From contig PUMT01000268.1 of NCBI GenBank assembly GCA_003551495.1, forward strand, positions 1-37,408: a DNA stretch of 37,408 nucleotides. Direction: 5' to 3'. A program made the translations under genes and the position numbers. The notes beneath the pieces are model-generated. The model searched no databases and had not been told where the DNA came from. It was given only the letters and a program-made list of their open reading frames with translations. Positions 27,307-34,936 of the stretch are shown here, piece by piece (positions within the stretch are counted from its first letter, which is position 1; each line of letters starts with the position of its first letter). This DNA comes from Bacteroidota bacterium. Lineage in GTDB: Bacteria; Bacteroidota; Bacteroidia; Bacteroidales; PUMT01.

Positions 27307-28326
27307 ATGTATCCTCCAATACTTGGCATAGAATCCTCATGCGATGACACTTCCGCATCAGTTGTTCACAACGGTTATATTCTTTCGAATGTAATTGCAA
27401 ATCAGGAAGTACATAAAGAATACGGAGGTGTGGTTCCGGAGCTGGCTTCCAGGGCACATCAGGCCAACATTATTCCGGTGGTAGAGAAAGCACTGAGACT
27501 TGCAGGTGTAGAAAAGGATGAGATAGGGGCTGTTGTGTTTACAAGGGGTCCCGGACTGATGGGGGCGCTGCTTGTTGGTGTCTCCTTTGCAAAAGGCTTT
27601 GCACTTGCACGCAAAATCCCTCTTATTGAGGTCAATCACCTGCAGGCGCATATTCTGGTGCACTTTATAAAAGAGAAGGGCAACGAGGTGCGCCACCCCT
27701 CTTTTCCCTTTCTTTGTCTGCTTGTGTCAGGTGGCCATACACAGATAGTTTTGGTAAAAGACTATCTTGATATGGAAGTGCTGGGACAGACAATAGATGA
27801 TGCGGCAGGGGAGGCATTCGATAAATGTGCAAAGATGATGGGTATTCCTTACCCGGGCGGTCCGCTTGTTGACAGGTATGCAGCTGAAGGTGATCCGAAT
27901 GCATTCAGGTTTCCCAGGCCTGAGGCGGGGGGACTCGATTTCAGTTTTAGCGGACTAAAAACTTCTTTCCTTTATTTTTTGCGCGACAGGGAGAAGGAGG
28001 AGCCCGGGTTTACCAGTAAGAACATCAATAATCTTTGTGCATCCCTGCAGTCCACTATAAACGGGATACTGCTTGAAAAAGTGGTTGAGGCCGCCAAAAA
28101 GACCGGAGCTGTGAATATTGCACTATCAGGTGGTGTTGCCGCCAACAGTGGTTTAAGGAAGGTTTTTGCCGAAGAAGGGGAAAAACGCAACTGGAATCTG
28201 TTTATCCCTGAGTTGAGATACACAACAGATAATGCCGCTATGGTAGCCATAACCGGGTACTACAAATATCTTGAAAAGGATTTTGCACCACTGGATATCG
28301 CTCCCCTTGCAAGGTACAGCTATTAA
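27307..28326 (+). CDS. tsaD: tRNA N6-adenosine threonylcarbamoyltransferase
   Basis: Catalytic subunit of the t6A machinery that modifies A37 of ANN-decoding tRNAs (with TsaB, TsaE and TsaC, not in this window). The 339-residue length is typical. It is an ASKHA-fold protein with the N-terminal GIESSCDDTSASVV, the metal-binding HxxxH motif as HLQAH (H111, H115), LLVSGGHTQIVLV, the QTIDDAAGEAFDKCAKMMG block and the C-terminal ALSGGVAANSGLR and YTTDNAAM motifs. It is divergent from tamB with an unusually small gap and convergent with the M81 gene. Confidence 0.97.
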   Translation: MYPPILGIESSCDDTSASVVHNGYILSNVIANQEVHKEYGGVVPELASRAHQANIIPVVEKALRLAGVEKDEIGAVVFTRGPGLMGALLVGVSFAKGFALARKIPLIEVNHLQAHILVHFIKEKGNEVRHPSFPFLCLLVSGGHTQIVLVKDYLDMEVLGQTIDDAAGEAFDKCAKMMGIPYPGGPLVDRYAAEGDPNAFRFPRPEAGGLDFSFSGLKTSFLYFLRDREKEEPGFTSKNINNLCASLQSTINGILLEKVVEAAKKTGAVNIALSGGVAANSGLRKVFAEEGEKRNWNLFIPELRYTTDNAAMVAITGYYKYLEKDFAPLDIAPLARYSY

Positions 28327-28330
28327 TGCT

Positions 28331-28429
28331 GCCAGGGGCTTTCTGCCTGGCCGGAACAAGGAGTGTGCATCCCTCATAAAATAGGTGCGGCAGCTTCCAG
28401 GTGGTGTTTTACCCGAAGGCTGCCGCTTC
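28331..28429 (+). terminator. Two hairpins downstream of tsaD
   Basis: The first hairpin is GCCAGG (28331-28336) with CCTGGC (28346-28351). The second, stronger one is GCGGCAGC (28387-28394) with GCTGCCGC (28419-28426), followed by a modestly U-rich TTCAAATTTTA. It lies between convergent genes and could serve both strands. T-runs are weak, hence moderate confidence. Confidence 0.5.
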
Positions 28430-28446
28430 AAATTTTATCCGGTATC

Positions 28447-30105
28447 TTATTCAACAATAATGCCTTCCCCCGTCTGATAGATCATATCTTCGTGGCCTAT
28501 GTACGGCCTGTCCCATTCATGTCCCATCTCCCTGTCCATTACCAGCGGATAAAGGTACTGGCCACCGTTCACGTAGTTGATCTTTGTGATATCGGCCGGG
28601 CCCCATCCGGGAACCTCTATCTTAACTATGGTGCCGGGATACTCTTCCCCTGCTATTCCCGTTTCATAGTATCCCCTGAAAAAGTGTACTCTCGTTTTGT
28701 GAACCACTATGTCCAGTTCGTCAAAATCGATCCCGACCCTGGCATGCCAGTTTGGTGACGTTATCTGGCGCAGCGCCGGTGAAACGATTATCCTGTTGTT
28801 GTTGCCAAAGAGAAGTACCAGGTAGCTTTCGTCAATGAATTCCAGAACAGCATCGTCCAGTTCCACGGGATCGCCTGAGAATATGTCGGTTGTGCCGCCC
28901 ACTTTTATCCGCCCGGTACTCTGGCCTGCCTGCAATCCCCTTTCGGTGAGCTCCTCAAAAAGTTCCCGGTCTGCTATCGTGCCAACTGCAAAGTTGGAAG
29001 CCCCCTGGGTTATAAGCTCATGGGTTATCCATGTGGCGCCGCCAGTCCTGTCACACCCGTCAGCTATCACAACAGGGGTTTCCGCTGCCTCCACAGCTTC
29101 AATAGCCCTGGCAACACCGTCTTCCGGGCCGTATATATCCTTGAATACAAAGTCCTCCCTGTGATTCCAGTAAAACTCGTTCATATCGTCTGCAATGCGG
29201 TTTGCCAGCTCAGGGTCATTATTTGTCACAACATAGATTGAAGCCCCGTTATCCGGCACATCGGCATAGGCAAAACCGAAATTGACCGACACGTAAACAT
29301 CCTGCTCCCTGTTTTCCCAGCGGCGGGCTCTTTCCATTATCTCGCGGGCGGGATACCTTACCGTTCCCTGGAAGAAGCTGGGAGTGATAACACCCGGTTT
29401 CCTGGTGGCCACAACGGGCTTATATGTTCCGTCCAGTGCCCTTATCATAACATCGGCTGCACGCTGCCCCATAAGTGTGGCATCGTAGTGGGGGAACCTT
29501 TTAACTGAAAAAACCGCATCCACAGCATCGTCGGCCACCAGCTCGGCATCAACGCAAGCATGAAGGTCTAGTGTCATGGTCAGAACGGCATCATCTCCCA
29601 CTACCCTGCGCACCATTCGTGCAAGTTCGGCTTCAGGCCTGGGAACACCCACAACAGCCATTGAACCGTGAACGGCAAGGTGAACGCCGTCAAAAGGGCC
29701 TTTCTCCTTAAGTTCATCAATCATCGTTGAGGTGAAGAACTCCCATACCTCGGGAGTGTTCCAGCTGCGCCCGGTTCCTCCTACAGGCATTCCGGCGGGA
29801 GAGGTTATCCCCACTAGCTCCACACCTGAATATACGGCCATTCTTTGCTCGAAGCCGCCGATATATCCGGAACCGGTGGAGAAGAGGCGGTTTGTCGGCT
29901 CGCCTGTTGCCAGCCATGCGTCAAGGTCTGCAGGTTCGGGGCAGTAAGTACATGTTTCGTGAACAAAAGAAAGCACCGCAACACGGTATGTTTCATCCCT
30001 TGGCGGTACATGCCTTTCGGAAACCCTTTGCGAAAAAAGGGTAAGGGGCAATAAAAAAAGGAGCCCCGCTATTGTCAAGCTGATAATATTGTTTTTTGAT
30101 CTCAT
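28447..30105 (-). CDS. M81-family (MlrC-like) metallopeptidase, apparently exported
   Basis: A 552-residue protein with a clear cleavable-looking signal peptide (about 1-26, LTIAGLLFLLPLTLFSQ), followed by the M81/DUF1485 fold. Recognisable family text includes VAVLSFVHETCTY (about 42-54, His-Glu), GVHLAVHGSMAV (about 143-154), TLDLHACVDAEL (about 178-189) and FPHYDATLMGQRAADVM (about 203-219), which supply likely zinc-binding His and Asp residues, and then the MlrC C-terminal domain (ADGCDRTGGA, about 337). The founding member MlrC hydrolyses linearised microcystin products; most relatives have unknown substrates. The signal peptide would place it in the periplasm. It is expressed from its own promoter and is convergent with tsaD. 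Confidence 0.88.
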   Translation of the reverse strand: MRSKNNIISLTIAGLLFLLPLTLFSQRVSERHVPPRDETYRVAVLSFVHETCTYCPEPADLDAWLATGEPTNRLFSTGSGYIGGFEQRMAVYSGVELVGITSPAGMPVGGTGRSWNTPEVWEFFTSTMIDELKEKGPFDGVHLAVHGSMAVVGVPRPEAELARMVRRVVGDDAVLTMTLDLHACVDAELVADDAVDAVFSVKRFPHYDATLMGQRAADVMIRALDGTYKPVVATRKPGVITPSFFQGTVRYPAREIMERARRWENREQDVYVSVNFGFAYADVPDNGASIYVVTNNDPELANRIADDMNEFYWNHREDFVFKDIYGPEDGVARAIEAVEAAETPVVIADGCDRTGGATWITHELITQGASNFAVGTIADRELFEELTERGLQAGQSTGRIKVGGTTDIFSGDPVELDDAVLEFIDESYLVLLFGNNNRIIVSPALRQITSPNWHARVGIDFDELDIVVHKTRVHFFRGYYETGIAGEEYPGTIVKIEVPGWGPADITKINYVNGGQYLYPLVMDREMGHEWDRPYIGHEDMIYQTGEGIIVE

Positions 30106-30191
30106 CGGTTGATTTTTTTAATTTTTTAAATTATAATCTGCGGATAGCTGAAATGCTTACATCGCAAGATTGAAAGAGGTTTTCGAACTTT

Positions 30192-30223
30192 CAAATATAG
30201 CAATAAGAAGATTTAATAACAAG
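30192..30223 (-). promoter_or_regulatory. Promoter of the M81 gene
   Basis: On the minus strand: CTTG (30220-30223), a 20-nt spacer and TATATTTG (30192-30199, exact -7 match). The implied leader is about 80 nt. The -33 form CTTG is the same as at glyA. Confidence 0.62.
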
Positions 30224-30242
30224 GGTTGTTCCTTCAGCTTAA

Positions 30243-30264
30243 CTTGCTCAAAGTATTGAGCAAG
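30243..30264. repeat. Perfect 9-bp inverted repeat next to the M81 promoter
   Basis: CTTGCTCAA (30243-30251) and TTGAGCAAG (30256-30264) enclose AGTA. It lies about 20 bp upstream of the M81 -33 element, without an adjacent T-run. It is a possible operator or the end structure of the decarboxylase transcript. Confidence 0.6.
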
Positions 30265-30300
30265 CTACAGGTTCCTTTAGCAACAAGGAGTATCCCGTCC

Positions 30301-30500
30301 ATGAACGGCTGCGATCCCATTTTACATTTTTATCAACCATTTATGCCACGCCCATGAACGTCTGCGATCTCATATTTACATTTTTATCAACCATTTATGC
30401 CACGCCCGTGAACGGCTGCGATCCCATTTTCATTTTTATCAACCATGTATGCCACGCCCGTGAACGTCTGCGATCCCATTTTACATTTTTATCAACCGGT
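30301..30500. repeat. Tandem repeat (minisatellite), about 3.8 copies of 52-54 bp
   Basis: Units start at 30301, 30354, 30408 and 30460 (lengths 53, 54, 52 and a partial 41). Each opens (A/G)TGAACG(G/T)CTGCGATC, continues with ACATTTTTATCAACC and closes TATGCCACGCCC. Variants alternate: GGC, GTC, GGC, GTC at one site and A, A, G, G at the first base. The unit length is not a multiple of three in sum and there are no variable spacers, so it is neither coding nor CRISPR. Confidence 0.88.
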
Positions 30501-30565
30501 CAAGCCGTCAGAACCTTATGACAACAAAAGCAGAATTTGCTTTTCACCTTGCTGCCGGTTGCATC

Positions 30566-31993
30566 TCAGTTCTTTTTACTGACCAACCCTTTTGCAGTTC
30601 CTGTTATCAGTTCATACAGTTTTTCAATGTGCTCAACCGATACATTTGTTTGTCCGGCAACCATCCTGATGGTAAATTTCCCCTCTACAATGGTATGAGA
30701 GAGGAACGCTTTACCCGAAAGATTAATTTCCGAAAGGAGCTTTTCTGTAAGCTTGTTGTAATCCTCTTCGCTGAAGTCCGGGGGAGTCCATCTGAAGCAG
30801 ACAACATTGAATGAGGGAGGAGCGGTAAGTTCGAACATACCGCTTTCGGTGATCATTTTTCTGAAAACATCCGCAATGCGAATATGTTCCCTCAGTTTTT
30901 TTTGCAAACCTTCCAGTCCGTTACTCCTTAAAACGAACCACAGCTTGAGCGCCCTGAACCTCCTGCCGAGCTGTATGCCCCAGTCGCGGTAGTTGTTGAC
31001 CCGTTCGCCGCTTCCGGTCTTCAGATACTCCGGGGTGATTGCGAAGGTATTCTTCAATGAACCGCTCTCTTTCACAAAATATAACGAGCAGTCGAAATTT
31101 GTGAAAAGCCACTTGTGAGGGTTGAACACAAAGCTGTCAGCCATTTCTATACCCTTCAGCAGGTGGCGGTATTCGGGAAGTATCAGGGCCGAACCGGCAT
31201 AAGCCGCATCAATATGAAACCAAATGTTGTATCTGTTGCATATTTCTGCAGTTTCGGCTATGGGATCAACAGCTACGGTGCCTGTTGTTCCAAGTGCACC
31301 TACGGTACAAAGAGGCATAAATCCCCTGTCAAGGTCGTCCCTTATGGCTTTTTCAAGCAGTTCAGGTATCATAGCCAGGTTTTCGTCAACCGGGATCTTA
31401 ACCAGGTTTTCGCTGCCCAACCCTGCTATTTTGACACCTTTGTCAATCGAAGAGTGGGCTTCTGAAGAGCAGTAAACCCGCATTTTTCTGAATCCGTACA
31501 GCCCGGTTTCATTGCATTTGTAGCCTGTTAATTTTTCGCGTGCAGTTAAAAGGGCAACCAGTGTGGCAGATGAGGCGCTGTCCTGTATAACCCCTTCCCA
31601 TGAAGGAGGCAGTCCGGTCATATCCCTCATCCAGTTTGTCACCTCTTCTTCAAGTTCAGTAGCTGCAGGTGAGGTGTCCCACATCATGCATTGCAATCCC
31701 ATTGCAGCGGTTAGCATCTCACCCAGCAGGGAAGGGTAGCTTGAATTGGCAGGGAAGTATGCTTGAAAAGAAGGATGTTGCCAGTGGGTTACCCCCGGCA
31801 ATATTATTTTGAGGAAGTCTTCAAATATTTCATCCATACCTTCAGCCTTTTCCGGACATGATCCGGGAAGCTTCCCTTTTATATTGCCCGGCGCGATATC
31901 CGGCTTAACAGGGTAGGTGTCAATATTTTCAAGATAGTCACCCATCCACTCCACGAACATGTGAGCCTGCTTTTTGAATTCATCTGGGGTCAT
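30566..31993 (-). CDS. PLP-dependent aromatic-L-amino-acid-type decarboxylase
   Basis: A group II PLP decarboxylase of 475 residues, the usual length for the aromatic amino acid/tyrosine/DOPA decarboxylase family. Motifs in order: WQHPSFQAYFPANSSYPSLL (about 71-90) and WDTSPAATELE (105-115), both characteristic of the aromatic branch; H180 in SSEAHSSIDKG, which stacks on PLP; HIDAAYAGSA (260-269, D262 binds the pyridine nitrogen); and NPHKWLFTNFD with the PLP lysine K294. It would convert an aromatic amino acid such as Trp, Tyr, Phe or DOPA to its amine plus CO2 in the cytoplasm; which one is not readable. It stands alone, divergent from the TonB-dependent receptor gene. Confidence 0.93.
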   Translation of the reverse strand: MTPDEFKKQAHMFVEWMGDYLENIDTYPVKPDIAPGNIKGKLPGSCPEKAEGMDEIFEDFLKIILPGVTHWQHPSFQAYFPANSSYPSLLGEMLTAAMGLQCMMWDTSPAATELEEEVTNWMRDMTGLPPSWEGVIQDSASSATLVALLTAREKLTGYKCNETGLYGFRKMRVYCSSEAHSSIDKGVKIAGLGSENLVKIPVDENLAMIPELLEKAIRDDLDRGFMPLCTVGALGTTGTVAVDPIAETAEICNRYNIWFHIDAAYAGSALILPEYRHLLKGIEMADSFVFNPHKWLFTNFDCSLYFVKESGSLKNTFAITPEYLKTGSGERVNNYRDWGIQLGRRFRALKLWFVLRSNGLEGLQKKLREHIRIADVFRKMITESGMFELTAPPSFNVVCFRWTPPDFSEEDYNKLTEKLLSEINLSGKAFLSHTIVEGKFTIRMVAGQTNVSVEHIEKLYELITGTAKGLVSKKN

Positions 31994-32384
31994 ATTGATC
32001 GGGTTACTGGTTGATTAAATGATTTCTGAATGCAAAGCAATCCGGTTGTTCAGCCGTATCTTTGCCGGCGGAACAGTTCCGGCGAATGATTATAAATTGT
32101 AAAAAATTCAAATTTAACATATTCAATTATTAGTGTTATATTGTTTTATGAAAAATAAAATTAACGCTTCTTAATAAATTGATCAAAAGTCAAATAGCAC
32201 AGTAATATTGAAATATTAAAACCACTTTAATTTGTTGAAACTTTTATTATGCACGCCTGAACAGTGTTTTTGACTTTGATAACGCAACTGGTGTTTTTCA
32301 ACAATTAAACCTTTAACCTTTTGAGGTGTCATAATTTTTAGTAGGTAATTCAGGTAATAATTTTTAAAATTTCATATCAGTAAT
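31994..32384. other. Long divergent intergenic region, decarboxylase / TonB-dependent receptor
   Basis: 391 bp, AT-rich, no credible ORF. On the plus strand TATCTTTG (32057-32064) matches the -7 pattern and is followed at once by the palindrome CGGAACAGTTCCG (32069-32081). On the minus strand TAAATTTG (32109-32116) is a candidate -7 for the decarboxylase gene. Neither has a good -33. If the plus-strand element is real, the receptor mRNA has a leader of about 310 nt; otherwise the receptor promoter is unrecognised. Confidence 0.45.
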
Positions 32385-34865
32385 ATGTTGACAAAGAGTT
32401 GTTTATTAAGGGTTGTTCTGACAACCGTAGCGTTTGTAATTTTTTCCTTTCCTTTTTCAATTGCCAAATCTTATAATTTAGATAAACAGCAGGATACTGG
32501 TACCCTCAAGGGGAGGGTTGTTGAATCTGTCAGCGGGCAACAACTGGAATATGTAAATATTGTAGTCCTAAAGGAAGATAGCAATGAAATTGTAACCGGT
32601 GGCATAAGCGATACCGACGGCAATTTCACAATAGATGGAATTCCACCGGGGACTTATGATATAAGGATTTCCTTTATTGGTTTTAAAACTCTTAACCTTG
32701 ATGGCATTTCCTTCACAAGCCGGGAGAAGGTTCATGATCTTGGGACTGTAAGCATAGAGCCCGGGGAGGAGATGATGGAGGATATAACCATAAGGGCAGA
32801 AAGGGAAATGCTAACACTTAACCTTGATAAGAGGGTCTTTGTGGTTGACCGTGATTTGAGCACAACCGGGGGTTCGGCTCTTGAAATAATGGAGTCGCTG
32901 CCTTCTGTGACCGTTGATTACGAAGGGAGGGTAAGCCTCAGGGGGAGCACCAATGTTACTATACTTGTTGACGGACGACCTTCCCACCTGGTAAGCCTTG
33001 ACCAGCTGCCTGCAACCATGATTGACCGTATTGAGGTGATCACCAATCCTTCAGCACGGTATGACCCTGACGGTACTTCGGGCATAATAAATGTTGTTAT
33101 GAAAAAGCAGCAACACCAGGGTACGGGTATAATGGCTACCGCAAATGTTGGAACAGGCGACAAGTATAACGGCTCGCTGAATATGAATCACCGCATGGAC
33201 AGGTGGAATTTCTTCGGCAATTATGATTTCAGGATACACAGCATGGAGGGGTTCAACATAACCGACCGCGACAGGATAACCGGTGAGGGAGACACCCTTC
33301 GCCAGATCCACCAGTATGAGGACTTTCTCAGAGATGGAACCTTTCACAACCTGAGGACTGGCACCGATTTTTTCATTGATTCCCGCAACACCCTTACACT
33401 TATGGGGACGTTTAATTTTCGCGACACACGACCGCGCAACTATTCCCGGATAAATCTTTTCCTTCCCGAAGAGGGAGATATGTCAACCGCCATGGAGCGC
33501 CAGTTTGAAGGTTTTGCAAGGGAGTATGTCCTCAATTATACAAGGGATTACGACCAGGAGGGACGGGAGCTTGTGGCTGACCTGTTTTATGCCGTATCTG
33601 ACGGAGACACATACAGGGATGTGGCTGTCAGTCCATCCGATCCCTCAATGCCACAGGAGCTGAGTTATATTGAATCTTCTGCGCCCGGAAGGATTTTAAC
33701 CTTTCAGGCTGACTATTCCCACCCTTTAAGCGAAGGAAGCCGCTTTGAAACAGGTGTGAAAAGTATTTACCGTAATATGGAGGATGATTTCAGGTTTTTT
33801 GACATAGAGAGTGGAACAGGTGAACAGCAAATTAACCCCGATTACACCAACCATTTTGTTTACAGTGAAATGATTAATTCGCTTTACGGTATTTATTCAA
33901 TCTCTGCCGGCCAATTTCAGATCCAGGGCGGAATCAGGGCAGAACAGCACACATCTGATGCTGAACAAAGGATAACCTCTGAAGAGTTTGACAGGTCATT
34001 CTTTAATATTTTCCCCAGCGCTCACGTAAGATACCTGATGGATGACAACAACTCCCTGCAGCTTAATTACAGCAGACGGATAAACAGGCCGGCCATATCA
34101 CTGCTGAACCCTTTCGTCAATTACAGTGATCCCATGAACATTAGTTTCGGGAACCCGGAACTGAAACCCGAATATATCAATTCCTACGAGTTGGGGTACC
34201 GCTATTCTGAGAACCGTACTGAGCTGAATGCCGTCTTGTTTTACAGAAAAACCGAAGATATAATCTCAAGGGAGATGACCCTTTTGGGTGGCGATAATCC
34301 CCGGACACAAACCACATTCCAGAATCTGCAATCCGGCACATCCTATGGGGTGGAGCTTGTTGCGAATTATCCCTTAACTTCATGGTGGAGGATGAACGGG
34401 AGTGCAAGCTATTTTTATACACACCTTGAAGATGAGAGGCTACCCGACTGGGAGCATGAAGGTGATTCATGGATGGTCAATATGACTTCCAACTGGACTT
34501 TCCTGAACAGGTTCAACCTGCAGGCCAGCTTCTATTATCACAGTCCGCAGGTAACAGCCGGAAGGACAAGAGGTGGAGGCTGCCAGCAGCAGGGAGGACA
34601 GGGCATTCAGGATGCATTATATTATCTTGACCTGGGGTTAAGGACAAACGTTCTGAACGGCAACGGTACAGTATCCCTGCGGCTGAGTGATGTATTCAAA
34701 ACCCGGGGCATGGATATGTATACCCACGGTGAATCATTTACTTCCGATCTTTCACGCAGAAGTGAGAGCAGGGTATTGTTCCTTGGCTTCACATACCGCT
34801 TCAACGATTACAGGGACCGTCAGGAAAGAGACAGGGAGCGTTCACTGCTTGATGAGATAGAATGA
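32385..34865 (+). CDS. TonB-dependent receptor, CarboxypepD_reg-like plus outer-membrane beta-barrel family
   Basis: An outer-membrane protein of 826 residues. It has a signal peptide (about 1-27, VVLTTVAFVIFSFPFSIAKS), an N-terminal carboxypeptidase-regulatory-like beta-sandwich (about 38-125, from TLKGRVVESVSGQQLEYVNI to YDIRISFIGFKTL), a plug-like domain (about 135-235, with LRGSTNVTILVDGRP and IDRIEVITNPSARYDPDG) and a barrel of the OMP_b-brl_3 type to the end. Such proteins in Bacteroidota are often receptors for peptides, metals or unknown ligands and are not SusC type here (no SusD gene follows). A Gly/Gln-rich loop near 727-740 contains a Cys. The next gene starts 71 bp later on the same strand. 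Confidence 0.9.
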   Translation: MLTKSCLLRVVLTTVAFVIFSFPFSIAKSYNLDKQQDTGTLKGRVVESVSGQQLEYVNIVVLKEDSNEIVTGGISDTDGNFTIDGIPPGTYDIRISFIGFKTLNLDGISFTSREKVHDLGTVSIEPGEEMMEDITIRAEREMLTLNLDKRVFVVDRDLSTTGGSALEIMESLPSVTVDYEGRVSLRGSTNVTILVDGRPSHLVSLDQLPATMIDRIEVITNPSARYDPDGTSGIINVVMKKQQHQGTGIMATANVGTGDKYNGSLNMNHRMDRWNFFGNYDFRIHSMEGFNITDRDRITGEGDTLRQIHQYEDFLRDGTFHNLRTGTDFFIDSRNTLTLMGTFNFRDTRPRNYSRINLFLPEEGDMSTAMERQFEGFAREYVLNYTRDYDQEGRELVADLFYAVSDGDTYRDVAVSPSDPSMPQELSYIESSAPGRILTFQADYSHPLSEGSRFETGVKSIYRNMEDDFRFFDIESGTGEQQINPDYTNHFVYSEMINSLYGIYSISAGQFQIQGGIRAEQHTSDAEQRITSEEFDRSFFNIFPSAHVRYLMDDNNSLQLNYSRRINRPAISLLNPFVNYSDPMNISFGNPELKPEYINSYELGYRYSENRTELNAVLFYRKTEDIISREMTLLGGDNPRTQTTFQNLQSGTSYGVELVANYPLTSWWRMNGSASYFYTHLEDERLPDWEHEGDSWMVNMTSNWTFLNRFNLQASFYYHSPQVTAGRTRGGGCQQQGGQGIQDALYYLDLGLRTNVLNGNGTVSLRLSDVFKTRGMDMYTHGESFTSDLSRRSESRVLFLGFTYRFNDYRDRQERDRERSLLDEIE

Positions 34866-34936
34866 TTTGATTGTACTGCTATCTTCCCTTCAATATTTTT
34901 TTTATATTCACCTGTCTATACCAAAATAAACGGGTA

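Larger units (their letters stand above)
30106..30565. other. Intergenic region between the M81 gene and the decarboxylase gene
   Basis: These 460 bp are non-coding. They contain the M81 promoter (30192-30223), a perfect 9-bp hairpin just upstream of it (30243-30264) and a 53-bp tandem repeat of nearly four copies (30301-30500). The last 65 bp before the decarboxylase stop show nothing recognisable. Confidence 0.65.

Noticed and set aside
27302-27457. N-terminal extension of tamB to a start at 27457
   Set aside because: It overlaps 150 bp of tsaD, whose start and motifs are clear, and the added residues look unlike any TamB N-terminus.
30301-30500. CRISPR array
   Set aside because: The units are contiguous 52-54-bp tandem copies without unique spacers, and there are no cas genes in the window.
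34871-34936. N-terminal extension of the deiminase-like protein from a TTG
   Set aside because: The extra 22 residues are aromatic/hydrophobic and the family N-terminus begins at the ATG at 34937.
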